64,000 nt of DNA from contig CBDCGI010000005.1 in NCBI GenBank assembly GCA_965216725.1, positions 1 to 64,000 on the forward strand. The letters are read 5' to 3'. Position 1 is the first letter of the stretch; the number at the start of each line of letters is the position of its first letter. The translations under genes and the position numbers were made by a program. Shown piece by piece: positions 8,848-16,519 of this stretch. The notes under the pieces are model-generated. The model worked only from the letters and a program-made list of their open reading frames with translations. It was not told the DNA's origin and searched no databases. Origin of the DNA: JACZUI01 sp965216725. Lineage in GTDB: Bacteria; Actinomycetota; Acidimicrobiia; Spongiisociales; ZC4RG35.

Positions 8848-9269
8848 TGGCGACTATTAGACGCCAACAAACCATCGCCGCGCCGATCGCCGTGGTGTTC
8901 GCGACAATCTCCAACCTCGAGACCTTCCAAGAGTGGAACCCGACCATAAAGACCGCCAGGAAACTGTCAGACGGACCCATCGGTGAAGGAGCCGAGTTCG
9001 AATTCCAGATTCGGGGCATTGGACGCACCGTGCAACGACTCGAAGACTTCGTTCCCAACGAAAGAGTTCGCCTGGTTCCTCAGAACGGTCCGATCACCGG
9101 CGGGCACCTTTTTGTCCTGTCCAGCCGTGGCGACAGCACCCTCGTTGACCACGAACTGGTCATGAACCCGAAAGGGCCCTTCAAGCTTCTCTCACCGCTC
9201 ATGGCCAAGATGGGTGAGAAGAACCTGCACGACACAGCCGAAGCGCTCCAGACCTACCTTGAGCGGTAA
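8847..9269 (+). CDS. SRPBCC (START/polyketide-cyclase-like) protein
   Basis: A 140-aa protein of the SRPBCC superfamily, which forms a deep hydrophobic ligand pocket. The order is typical: RRQQTIAAPIAVVFATISN, LETFQEWNP, a central sheet with GEGAEFEFQIRG and FVPNERVRLVP, and a C-terminal helix LMAKMGEKNLHDTAEALQTYLE. The ATG overlaps the stop of the SnoaL gene. The pair SnoaL plus SRPBCC suggests joint handling of a small hydrophobic compound, but no reaction can be named. Confidence 0.82.
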   Translation: MATIRRQQTIAAPIAVVFATISNLETFQEWNPTIKTARKLSDGPIGEGAEFEFQIRGIGRTVQRLEDFVPNERVRLVPQNGPITGGHLFVLSSRGDSTLVDHELVMNPKGPFKLLSPLMAKMGEKNLHDTAEALQTYLER

Positions 9270-9406
9270 GTCCGATCCCGATGCCCGACACTCCCGTGAA
9301 AGAGAGCCAGTTTCGCACTCGGGGTGAACGCGTTCACAGGAACCGATTTAGCCAATTCGAATCTCCGATCGACTAGGAGGTAGCGAGGTGCGTACCCGCG
9401 ACCGAG

Positions 9407-9620
9407 CTCGTGGGGCGCCTGTGGGCCGGCAATACTCGACTAGCGTTCGAATCGCTCATTGGGGACTGGCAAGAAAACCTCCATGACCAGGGCTTTCAGT
9501 GGAGCTGACGGGATTTGAACCCGTGACCCCTTCGTTGCGAAAGATGCGGTCAAAACGCTGTGACCAGGGGTTATGAGGCCTATTCGAGGGTTTGTGGGGT
9601 CGCCGTGGGCCGAGCGACGT
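9407..9620. repeat. Cassette junction D (tRNA-Ala 3' half with two arms)
   Basis: Left arm CTCGTGGGGCGCCTGTGG at 9407-9424; TGACCAGGG at 9484-9492; tRNA-Ala 3' half at 9499-9541 with the same T-stem as the intact gene and one change in the anticodon stem; GATGCGGTCA; TGTGACCAGGGG at 9559-9570; right arm TTTGTGGGGTCGCCGTGGG starting at 9591, exactly 50 nt past the core. Similarity of the right arm continues into GAGCGACGTGAGACC. The 9270-9656 gap is otherwise empty. Confidence 0.85.
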
Positions 9621-9656
9621 GAGACCTCGCGAGACATCGTGAAACAAGAGACTCGT

Positions 9657-10259
9657 CTATCGTTCGAGCAGCAGCGCCTTGAGTACTTCCGTGAGCCATG
9701 CCGAATGTCGGTCGAAACTCCAACCGGCATCGAGTGACTTGATGACCAGCTCTGGGGCCGCCGCCAGCCAAACATCGTGGGCGAGCTCGTCCCGAGACTT
9801 GTCATCTCTGAGGTGTCCACGGCTCTCCAGAGCGTCAAGCAGATAGGTCTGATCCTGCTTCCGATGCTCCTCCTGCGCTGCGAGCCGGTTGGCAACCTCC
9901 GAGTCCACTGCTGCCGCTTCCATGACCACTCGGAGCAGCGGCAGGGCTCTCGCCGCCACCTCCTGATTGATAGAGCAGAACTCGGAGATGATCGCCTCAG
10001 GCTCAGTCATCTCTGTGACCTCGCGGTGTCGCTCAGCTAACTCTTCGCTGCCTTCGCCCAGCACCCGCTCTCTGAAGAGATCGAGAAGTAAACCCGACTT
10101 GGTTTCGAACAGGTTGTAGACGGTCTTCTCGGCCACACCGGCCCTTTTCGCGATGGCGGCGACCGGAGTGCCCGCGTAGCCGTTAGAGAGAAACAGTTCT
10201 TCGGCAGCCTCTCGAACGACTTCCCGTCCTCGTTCCCGCTGTATCGATCGAAGCGACAT
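9657..10259 (-). CDS. TetR-family transcriptional regulator
   Basis: A 200-aa repressor-type regulator. The N-terminal HTH is clear at residues 10-55 (AAEELFLSNGYAGTPVAAIAKRAGVAEKTVYNLFETK, split here over helices 1-4). The C-terminal part is an all-helical ligand and dimer domain without a recognisable ligand signature. It is divergent from the membrane protein at 10342, and a 15-bp palindrome overlaps the -10 box of that promoter, so repression of the neighbour is likely. The start ATG is at 10259. Confidence 0.9.
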   Translation of the reverse strand: MSLRSIQRERGREVVREAAEELFLSNGYAGTPVAAIAKRAGVAEKTVYNLFETKSGLLLDLFRERVLGEGSEELAERHREVTEMTEPEAIISEFCSINQEVAARALPLLRVVMEAAAVDSEVANRLAAQEEHRKQDQTYLLDALESRGHLRDDKSRDELAHDVWLAAAPELVIKSLDAGWSFDRHSAWLTEVLKALLLER

Positions 10260-10288
10260 CGTTCTCCATCATAAGGCCGCAAACCTAC

Positions 10289-10325
10289 TTTACACTGTTG
10301 CTAAAAATTGTATAGTACCACTATA
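10289..10325 (+). promoter_or_regulatory. Promoter with overlapping TetR-type operator
   Basis: TTTACA at 10289-10294, a 16-nt spacer and TATAGT at 10311-10316 make a near-consensus promoter for the gene at 10342. The -10 box is the first half of the perfect inverted repeat TATAGT-ACC-ACTATA (10311-10325). A bound dimer would block polymerase. The 9-mer TATAGTACC recurs at 13164 in front of the second membrane-protein module. Confidence 0.6.
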
Positions 10326-10341
10326 ACTGAGAGGAGACAGC

Positions 10342-11199
10342 ATGGCTCAAACCCATACCGAGAACTCGACCACCGCGACCGAATCATGGAGAGGCTGGCG
10401 CCGCAGTGTCTTCTACGCGATCGTCACGGTGCTACTCGTGGGAGTGGGGATCGTCTTCTGGAAAGTCAACCTGTTCCCGATACTGGCCTGGCTACCCGAG
10501 GAATTTCTCAACGACTTCTATGCATCACAGCTCGAGTTCGATCACATAACTCACGGAGACTTCGGGCCTCACGTCATTCACTATCTCGCGATCTCAGCCA
10601 CGCACTGGTCGCTGATGATCGGGTTGGCGTTGCAGTACAGGAACCCGCTCTCAAAGGTTGCGCCGATGTGGCAAGTCACGGGTGGAATGACAGTGGTCAC
10701 ACTGACATACCCGTTCGCTGACGTCTCCCGAATCCCACCACCTGTGTTTGCCATCATCGCCCTGGCCGTCGTCGCCGGATTGCTCCATCCCGCGCGCATT
10801 TTCAAGACGGCACCGAAGTTTCGTGACAGGCCGATGTGGGGCTTAGCGCTGGCGGCAGCGGTACCGGTTGTGTTCATGATCGTCGACCAACTCGGGCTGC
10901 AGGCATCAGGCGTTGAGGCTGACCCCCACTGGCAAGGTCTGCACTACAACTTCATGGGTGAATTCGGACTCATCTTCCTGCTGGTACTGACACTTGGTGC
11001 GAGCTCCTTGCCGGGCTGGCGTTACTCGGTGTGGACCGGAACCTTCCTCGCTGCGCTGATGGGCATGGGCTTCGTCGTCTACCCGGATATGTCATCCAGC
11101 CAGGGACTCCTCTGGGGGCTGGCTCTAGTCGGTTTCGCTGGTCTCTGGATCACCCTGGGTGAAAGGCGATATCGCACTGCGGTCGGAGTTCGAGGGTGA
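10342..11199 (+). CDS. Multi-pass membrane protein, family not recognised
   Basis: A 285-aa protein with about seven or eight hydrophobic helices, starting with SVFYAIVTVLLVGVGIVFW and ending with LLWGLALVGFAGLWITLG. Conserved-looking polar loops (HITHGDFGPHVIHY, HWQGLHYNF) contain several His residues, but no known motif. The ATG at 10342 has the ribosome site GAGAGGAGA. Its stop overlaps the next membrane-protein gene by 4 nt, so they form an operon, probably controlled by the divergent TetR protein. It could be a transporter or sensor; no function can be assigned. Confidence 0.75.
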   Translation: MAQTHTENSTTATESWRGWRRSVFYAIVTVLLVGVGIVFWKVNLFPILAWLPEEFLNDFYASQLEFDHITHGDFGPHVIHYLAISATHWSLMIGLALQYRNPLSKVAPMWQVTGGMTVVTLTYPFADVSRIPPPVFAIIALAVVAGLLHPARIFKTAPKFRDRPMWGLALAAAVPVVFMIVDQLGLQASGVEADPHWQGLHYNFMGEFGLIFLLVLTLGASSLPGWRYSVWTGTFLAALMGMGFVVYPDMSSSQGLLWGLALVGFAGLWITLGERRYRTAVGVRG

Positions 11200-11810
11200 C
11201 AATGGGAACTGGCCGCGCCGTTGCCGTCGGTGCGGGCCTCGGCTTGGCTTGGGCGGTCTCATTTCGGGCCTGGATGACCCATCTCCAGTTCGACTTCTTC
11301 AAGTCTTGGCCCGTCTACACCTGGAAAGGAACCTTCCTTTCGGTTGTGCTTCCTGCTGTGTTGGTGGGAGCACTACTCGGCTACGACTGGCAGCGACGCC
11401 GGCAAGACCAACCACGAATTCCGCTTGCCGTCTGGTCGCCGATGCTGATGGCCATCATTCCAGCACTCCTCGCTGAAGACTTCATCGGCACCCTCCTCGA
11501 AAACGGGATGGGGAGTGGAGCCATCGCCATCGTCTTGATCGGGATGGGTGGCGGCTTCGCAATCTCGGGGCGGGGACTGGCTTGGCTCCGACTAGCGGTT
11601 GGATTGATCTTCGTCAGCGTCCTCACGGTCATGGCTGTCGGCTTCTACTTCTGGGATCGTTCCATTTCAGCATCCGGAGGATTCGGGGCTGTGTACCTGG
11701 TGGTCCTGCTCGTGTCGCTATCGATCGCTTTCTCAGTTCCGATGACGGAACTGCAGGCGATCGGCCACCCCTACCGCGACGCCATAGAGGTGCCCTCAAG
11801 GATCTCGTGA
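11196..11810 (+). CDS. Membrane protein, paralogue of 13221-13817
   Basis: A 204-aa protein with about six helices that I do not recognise. Near the N-terminus it has GLAWAVSFRAWMTHLQFDF and later TWKGTFLSVVLPAVLVGALLG, matched position by position by the protein at 13221 (GLAWALALRSWMTHLAIQF, TWEGTFLAVLLPAAVVGALIG). A shared central DFIGTLLENGMGSGAI/DFVGTLMDTGEGSGAL segment follows. Overlaps the upstream gene by 4 nt; its last 40 nt overlap the convergent TetR gene. The duplicated family seems to be the defining part of this cassette. Confidence 0.75.
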   Translation: MTMGTGRAVAVGAGLGLAWAVSFRAWMTHLQFDFFKSWPVYTWKGTFLSVVLPAVLVGALLGYDWQRRRQDQPRIPLAVWSPMLMAIIPALLAEDFIGTLLENGMGSGAIAIVLIGMGGGFAISGRGLAWLRLAVGLIFVSVLTVMAVGFYFWDRSISASGGFGAVYLVVLLVSLSIAFSVPMTELQAIGHPYRDAIEVPSRIS

Positions 11811-12487
11811 TCGTTCCACTTCTCAGCGACTTCGGGGCGAAGGAGAAGCTGACTCAGCGATCGGTAGAGCCAGAGCTTGTAGTCGCCTACTTCCCAACCG
11901 CGTTCCTCGACCAACAGCCGATAAGTCTCGATGCTGTTAATTGCGAAGGAGACGTCTGCGGCGGCTGCAGGTGTGAGGTCTTCCTTGAGGTCACCAGTAG
12001 CCGCCACCGCTTCCATCTGAGAGTGGATCGATTTCCATCTGGAGGACATCAGGAGTTCCCAGGCCTCTGCGATGTCTGGCTCGGTCGCCATGGCCGCGAC
12101 CACCGTGGGGTAGATCGGGGCAAATCGCCGGTAGATATCGGCGCCGTTTTCGCACGCCAGGGCCAGGGTCCTTCGCCCGTCGGATGCGTTGAGGGCTTCG
12201 TCCACCCAATCTCGACTCGCTGTGTCGGTGGGCTCATCGGTTCTGCCGGCCATGAACATGAAGAGCTCTCCGAGGAGACGAGCCTTCGTATTGAAGACGT
12301 AGTACACCGTCTGTACAGCAACTCCAGCCTCGTCGGCGATGGCTTCGACGGTGGTCCCCGCATACCCGTGCTCGGAGAAGAGACGGCGGGCCGCCTGCAG
12401 GATCGACCTTCTCGTGGCGGCGGCTTTCTCTTTTCTCGTTGTCGTCTCTTTGGCGATGGTGTCTCGTCTCCCGATCCGGACTATCAG
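11771..12487 (-). CDS. TetR-family regulator with unusual start
   Basis: The frame encodes a TetR HTH (RRSILQAARRLFSEHGYAG, then TTVEAIADEAGVAVQTVYYVF) and an all-helical C-domain. No ATG, GTG or TTG precedes the HTH in frame; the first such codon (GTG near 12309) lies inside the recognition helix and would give a protein without a DNA-binding domain. A CTG at 12487 overlaps the stop of the upstream gene as CTGA and would give 238 aa, so I mark that start tentatively. A frameshift near the N-terminus is the alternative. The 3' end overlaps the convergent membrane gene. Confidence 0.7.
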   Translation of the reverse strand: MIVRIGRRDTIAKETTTRKEKAAATRRSILQAARRLFSEHGYAGTTVEAIADEAGVAVQTVYYVFNTKARLLGELFMFMAGRTDEPTDTASRDWVDEALNASDGRRTLALACENGADIYRRFAPIYPTVVAAMATEPDIAEAWELLMSSRWKSIHSQMEAVAATGDLKEDLTPAAAADVSFAINSIETYRLLVEERGWEVGDYKLWLYRSLSQLLLRPEVAEKWNDHEILEGTSMASR

Positions 12488-13122
12488 GACATCTTGGTCG
12501 GTGTCAGCGGTGCTGCCTCATCAGACATGTTCGACACTTCCATCAATGCGGCAACCGACATCGCGACCAGGAACCCCTGTGCTCCCACTAGAGGCCATGC
12601 CGCCCACCCACTTGCGATGAACACGGGCGTCACCACCAGCACTGGCCAGAGCCCTGCAGCCAGTATTGAGTATCGGCGCCAACCGATCCATTTCCGTTCT
12701 CGGACTGCCTTGACTCCGGCAACGATCAGTCCCGCGCCAGATACGAGGGCTGCTGCTCCAAGCACTCCGGTCACGACGACACCTGCGGTCGAATCAACAG
12801 GAGACTCGCGAAACAGAATGTACGCCAGCTCAGCAGGGACCATCACTCCAAACGCGATTGCAGAGGTCGCCAAGGCACCGACTGCCGTCCCATTGGTTGC
12901 GTCGGAGTGACGAACACCCCAAGTTCCCGCTACCGCACCTGCGTGTACTACAGCCAGGACACAAGCCGTCCACCACACCTCTTCTGCCGCAGCCGGATAG
13001 CTGAGCTGGGTATCGGCCACCCGTGGTCCAACGACCATGTCTTTCAGGCCAAGGATCAGGCCGAGAGCTCCTCCAATCACCCCGAACCAACTCAGACGTT
13101 TCACCAACATTCGACGCAGCAT
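12484..13122 (-). CDS. Multi-pass membrane protein, unrecognised
   Basis: A 212-aa protein with five or six predicted helices (GVIGGALGLILGL, VWWTACVLAVVHAGAVAG, a helix around AIAFGVMVPAELAYILF) and a short polar C-tail. The start at 13122 is chosen because AAAGGAGG lies 7 nt upstream; a longer frame would begin in the promoter region. It is divergent from the membrane protein at 13221 and is followed, with overlap, by the second TetR gene, so regulator and membrane protein share one transcript. Confidence 0.7.
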   Translation of the reverse strand: MLRRMLVKRLSWFGVIGGALGLILGLKDMVVGPRVADTQLSYPAAAEEVWWTACVLAVVHAGAVAGTWGVRHSDATNGTAVGALATSAIAFGVMVPAELAYILFRESPVDSTAGVVVTGVLGAAALVSGAGLIVAGVKAVRERKWIGWRRYSILAAGLWPVLVVTPVFIASGWAAWPLVGAQGFLVAMSVAALMEVSNMSDEAAPLTPTKMS

Positions 13123-13149
13123 GATCGATCCTCCTTTGCTAGAGTGAGC

Positions 13150-13172
13150 CACTAGTGACGAACTATAGTACC
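13150..13172. promoter_or_regulatory. Putative TetR operator between divergent membrane genes
   Basis: Two short palindromes, CACTAGTG (13150-13157) and ACTATAGT (13162-13169), stand 4 nt apart. The second overlaps TATAGTACC (13164-13172), identical to nine bases of the operator-promoter at 10311. TATAGT could be a -10 box for the gene at 13221. This suggests both TetR modules of the cassette recognise related sites. Confidence 0.45.
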
Positions 13173-13220
13173 GACTCTGGAAGCCGTCCGAAGAATGTCA
13201 AGACGGTTCACAGCGGGACG

Positions 13221-13817
13221 ATGCCCAGGGTTCGCGCCGTTGCCATCGGCGCCGCTGTTGGTCTAGCTTGGGCACTCGCTCTGCGCTCCTGGATGACTCA
13301 CCTGGCCATTCAGTTCAACGATTGGCCGAGATTCACCTGGGAAGGCACGTTTTTGGCCGTGCTCCTGCCCGCGGCTGTTGTGGGAGCGTTGATCGGCTGG
13401 AACAGTGCGACCGGGGTCGGGAATAGCCGTGGTCGGCGGTGGGTGATGTGGTCTCCCGTGCTCCTGGCTGTGGGACCGGCACTCCTCGCGGACGATTTCG
13501 TAGGAACGCTCATGGACACAGGTGAAGGCAGTGGGGCCCTGGGTGTCGTCATCATCGGCATCTGCGGTGGGTTTGCGATCTCGGACCGCGGTCGCCCCTG
13601 GCTGCGCTGGACCAACGGACTCATCGCTGTGGGGGTCACCGGCGTCATGACCTACATCTTCTACTTCGCCGAACCGCCGTTCACGAGCAGCGACGCCTTT
13701 GGAGCCCTATTGCTAGTGATGCTGATGCTTGGGCTCGCCTTGGGTTGCTCGGTTCCGAGGCGGGAGTGGGGGCCAACCGGCAAACCCGTTGAGAGCGTCC
13801 ACCTGGAGACACGATGA
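13221..13817 (+). CDS. Membrane protein, paralogue of 11196-11810
   Basis: A 198-aa multi-helix membrane protein sharing the WMTHL, GTFLxVxLPA and DFxGTL segments with the protein at 11196. I place the start at ATG 13221 because a GTG at 13155 would lie upstream of the putative -10 box TATAGT at 13164. Its stop overlaps the next gene by 4 nt. The partner of the first copy (10342) and the partner of this copy (13814) are different proteins, so the common factor of the two modules is this family plus a TetR regulator. Function unknown. Confidence 0.72.
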   Translation: MPRVRAVAIGAAVGLAWALALRSWMTHLAIQFNDWPRFTWEGTFLAVLLPAAVVGALIGWNSATGVGNSRGRRWVMWSPVLLAVGPALLADDFVGTLMDTGEGSGALGVVIIGICGGFAISDRGRPWLRWTNGLIAVGVTGVMTYIFYFAEPPFTSSDAFGALLLVMLMLGLALGCSVPRREWGPTGKPVESVHLETR

Positions 13818-14554
13818 GCTTCGGCCTCCTTCGAAGTGCGTTGTCCCAACCCACAAGGGGCGGTGCAATCTCCGGGGCGGCGGCAGTGACGACGCTGGCC
13901 ATCGGAGGCTCTTTGGCAACCTTCTTTCTGTCGTCCGCTCTGTGGCTCTCTCGTATGGGCTTTGCGACTCCGGGCGGTTCTGGCGGTCGCCCTTGGACCG
14001 TGTGGTTCGTGACTGTAAGCCTTCTACTTGTTCTCCTTCCGCCCTTCCCGGGAGGGTGGGTGTGGGGCTGGGGGCTTGCACGCATGTTTGACCGTCCGAC
14101 GCGATCTGCGGCCAAAACCGGGGCGTTGGCATTCGGGGGAATGGTATGGCTGACTGCCGCCCCCACCGATCTCACACAACTGTGGCTCGATGGCCTCCCC
14201 GCATGGATGCCCTGGGACGTCCATGGCTACTTCACGGTCGTCTTCATGGTCGAAGTAGCGGTTGTAGGCGGCGTCGCCGCCTGGCGTCTCGCCAAGCGAC
14301 TCGGCTCCGGACGCTGGAGTTTCTCGGTTGGCGTCTGGACCGGAACGGCGGCCGCCCTCGGGTTTCTCATCGGCTCGGTCGTGGCTGCCGCTGTCGGCTT
14401 CCGGATCTACCCGTGGGTGAGACTGTCGATGGTCTGGGCGTTTCTTACCGCACTCCCGTTTTCAACCGTGGCTGCGGGTGCCGTGCTCGGTGCTTTGCTG
14501 CACCAGTCTCTACGCATGGATACAGATGAACGCGAATTCGTGGCCCGGCTCTGA
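13814..14554 (+). CDS. Multi-pass membrane protein, unrecognised
   Basis: A 246-aa protein with about six hydrophobic helices, overlapping the upstream paralogue gene by 4 nt (ATGA). Visible segments are TTLAIGGSLATFFLSSALWL, a Gly/Trp-rich helix around GGWVWGWGLARMF, and a final helix TVAAGAVLGALLHQSL before a short charged tail. It shows no transporter signature I know. As last gene before junction E it ends about 130 bp from the left arm. Confidence 0.7.
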   Translation: MSFGLLRSALSQPTRGGAISGAAAVTTLAIGGSLATFFLSSALWLSRMGFATPGGSGGRPWTVWFVTVSLLLVLLPPFPGGWVWGWGLARMFDRPTRSAAKTGALAFGGMVWLTAAPTDLTQLWLDGLPAWMPWDVHGYFTVVFMVEVAVVGGVAAWRLAKRLGSGRWSFSVGVWTGTAAALGFLIGSVVAAAVGFRIYPWVRLSMVWAFLTALPFSTVAAGAVLGALLHQSLRMDTDEREFVARL

Positions 14555-14685
14555 GACATCGGACGTGGGCTCTATCAATCTCTCCCAGACGTCGACCTTG
14601 CGGCCATCCGAACTCGACCGAGCCACCAATCTTGAGTCCAGCTCGGGAGTCCTCGACTTTGGTCGTTTGAAGTCAGAGAACCAGC

Positions 14686-14888
14686 CTTGTGGGGCGCCTG
14701 TGGACCGCCAGATCTCGCCGATCACCAATATCGGTGGTGAAGAGCGATCGCGAATCGCCCTGACCAGGGGATTCGGTGGAGCTGATCGGATTTGAACCGA
14801 CGACCCCCTCGTTGCGAAAGATGCGGTCAAACCTCTCTGACCAGGGGAAACGCGCCGGTTGTGGTCCTTTGTGGGGCGGCTGTGGGCC
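14686..14888. repeat. Cassette junction E (tRNA-Ala 3' half with two arms)
   Basis: Left arm CTTGTGGGGCGCCTGTGG at 14686-14703; CCTGACCAGGGG at 14759-14770; tRNA 3' half 14776-14818; GATGCGGTCA at 14820-14829; CTCTGACCAGGGG at 14835-14847; right arm TTTGTGGGGCGGCTGTGGG from 14868, 50 nt past the core. The T-stem is GTCGG/CCGAT where the intact gene has ACGGG/CCCGT: three positions differ but all five pairs remain possible (one G-T). The 14555-14988 gap holds only this junction. Confidence 0.85.
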
Positions 14889-14988
14889 GAGCGACATGAG
14901 AGGTCGCGAGACGTGGTGAGATGAGGCAGCCAGTTGCTTCCGATTTTGTCGTCGTGGGCGCAGGTCGCTCTGCCATGTCCGACCGCCG

Positions 14989-16398
14989 CTAGGACGGTCG
15001 GATGTTCTGATTCATGTGAAAAACGTTGTTGGGGTCGTACCGATCCTTGAGCGTCACGAGACGCTCGTAAGTGTCGGCACCGTAGGCAGAGCGCACGGCG
15101 TCATCCGTCTCATTGGCGAGGAAGTTGAGATACGGATCGCCTGCCCCGACCAGCTGGAGATCATCCCAGGTGTCCCTCACCCAACTCACATGGTCGCTTC
15201 TCGGCTCGCCTTCGTCCCACTGGCCGATCACATTGAATACAAAGGGCTTGGTTCGATGCGGAAACGCGGTGGCCGAGTCGTCCACTCGACGTACCGCACC
15301 ACCTAGATGATGCAGATGGAACGTGGAGTGCGGATTCAGGTTCTCAAGACTCCGACAACGTTCGACGATCGTCCCGATGACTTCCACAGAGAGCGTGTCG
15401 AGGTACGCCGTCTTCCAGTAGTTATGCGACCCGTATGGGGCCGAATTGTCGAACATGGACTGCAGAGCCAGATAAGGCATTGGGCCGACGATGTCGACTT
15501 CAGCCGCGGTGAAGTCTCGTAGCGGTTTGAGAGACGCCTCTGCCTGGCCTTGATCGCCTATGTGGCAGCAAGCGACAGCCACCATTGGGCTGCCAACCAG
15601 CTCGGAGGGAACAAATGGCGCCGGAGGAGCAGTGAGGAAAACCACCATCGTTGTCAAGTCATCGGGAAGGTTCTCAACCCAATTCGAGTAGAACGACAGA
15701 AGATCCTCCGCCTTGTCGGCGCCATACATGATCACCCCTCCGTAGATGATTGGACCCACCTCGTGAAGCTCGTACTCGAACTCGGTCACGACGCCGAAGT
15801 TCCCGCCACCTCCGCGAAGCCCCCAGAGAAGCTCGCTGTTCTCCTCTTCATCGGCTCGAACGAACTGTCCATCTGCAGTGACCACATCTGCTCCGATGAG
15901 GTTGTCAACGGCTAGACCGTGGCGCCGCATCAGCCAGCCGATGCCGCCACCCAGAGTGAAGCCGGCGATTCCAGTGGAAGTCACCAGACCCCCGGTCGTT
16001 GCCAATCCAAACGCCTGCGTCTCGTGGTCCAGCTCGCCCCACAAGACACCGCCCTGAGCTCGGGCCCGTTTCGACTTCGGGTCTACGCGAATGCCTTTCA
16101 TTGGCGACAGGTCGATCACAAGTCCGCCGTCCACCGTTGCGAAGCCGGCGACGTTGTGGCCACCACCACGGATGGCGATGTCAAGATCTTCGCTCCTTGC
16201 GAACTTGATGGCCTCGGTTACGTCAGCCGCCCCAACGCAACGAACGATCAATGCGGGATGTCTGTCGATATCCCCGTTCCACACAGTCCGGGCTTCTTCG
16301 TAGACGGCATCTTCGGGCGTCACCACCCATCCCCGGATCGCCTCTCGGAGCTCTTGTACGGTCGCATCGCCGAGTCTGGAGATTTGGGTGGTAGCCAT
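14989..16398 (-). CDS. FAD-linked oxidase of the berberine-bridge/GOOX type
   Basis: Flavoprotein oxidase. Residues 45-215 form the FAD_binding_4 (PCMH) domain with IAIRGGGHNVAG, whose His is the usual site of covalent 8-alpha FAD attachment, and the flavin loops GVLWGELDHETQAFGLATTG and GFTLGGGIGWLMRRHGLAVDN. The C-terminal BBE segment ends in YERLVTLKDRYDPNNVFHMNQNI, typical for the family. Length 469 aa is complete and no signal peptide is seen, so it is probably cytoplasmic. Substrates in this family are sugars, alcohols or alkaloid-like compounds; this one is unknown. It lies 121 bp downstream of the AfsR-like gene on the same strand. Confidence 0.9.
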   Translation of the reverse strand: MATTQISRLGDATVQELREAIRGWVVTPEDAVYEEARTVWNGDIDRHPALIVRCVGAADVTEAIKFARSEDLDIAIRGGGHNVAGFATVDGGLVIDLSPMKGIRVDPKSKRARAQGGVLWGELDHETQAFGLATTGGLVTSTGIAGFTLGGGIGWLMRRHGLAVDNLIGADVVTADGQFVRADEEENSELLWGLRGGGGNFGVVTEFEYELHEVGPIIYGGVIMYGADKAEDLLSFYSNWVENLPDDLTTMVVFLTAPPAPFVPSELVGSPMVAVACCHIGDQGQAEASLKPLRDFTAAEVDIVGPMPYLALQSMFDNSAPYGSHNYWKTAYLDTLSVEVIGTIVERCRSLENLNPHSTFHLHHLGGAVRRVDDSATAFPHRTKPFVFNVIGQWDEGEPRSDHVSWVRDTWDDLQLVGAGDPYLNFLANETDDAVRSAYGADTYERLVTLKDRYDPNNVFHMNQNIRPS

Positions 16399-16519
16399 TG
16401 AGGTTGCCTTTCAGAGTCCCTCTTCGGGCCGATGTCGGCCCGAATGCATTCCGCCACTTCTACACCCCGGCTCTTTGCGACGGCTTAGCAATGCCTTGCC
16501 AAACTTCTGTCGGCCGAAC

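Larger units (their letters stand above)
7307..9541. mobile_element. Integrase-less tRNA-Ala-bounded cassette 1 (2.2 kb)
   Basis: The unit runs from the core of junction C to the core of junction D. It carries a right-arm motif at its left end (7356) and a left-arm motif at its right end (9407), which on circularisation would rebuild one complete attachment site. Cargo is an AraC regulator divergent from a SnoaL-like and an SRPBCC gene. No recombinase, transfer or replication gene is present. That it moves as a unit is inference from the repeated ends. Confidence 0.65.
9542..14818. mobile_element. Integrase-less tRNA-Ala-bounded cassette 2 (5.3 kb)
   Basis: From the core of junction D to the core of junction E, again with a right arm at its left end (9591) and a left arm at its right end (14686). 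It holds two TetR-family regulators, each beside membrane-protein genes, of which 11196-11810 and 13221-13817 are paralogues. No recombinase gene is present. Unit mobility is inferred from the ends. Confidence 0.65.

Noticed and set aside
11582..12910. 442-aa frame on the plus strand
   Set aside because: Shadow opposite the TetR and membrane genes; composition not protein-like.
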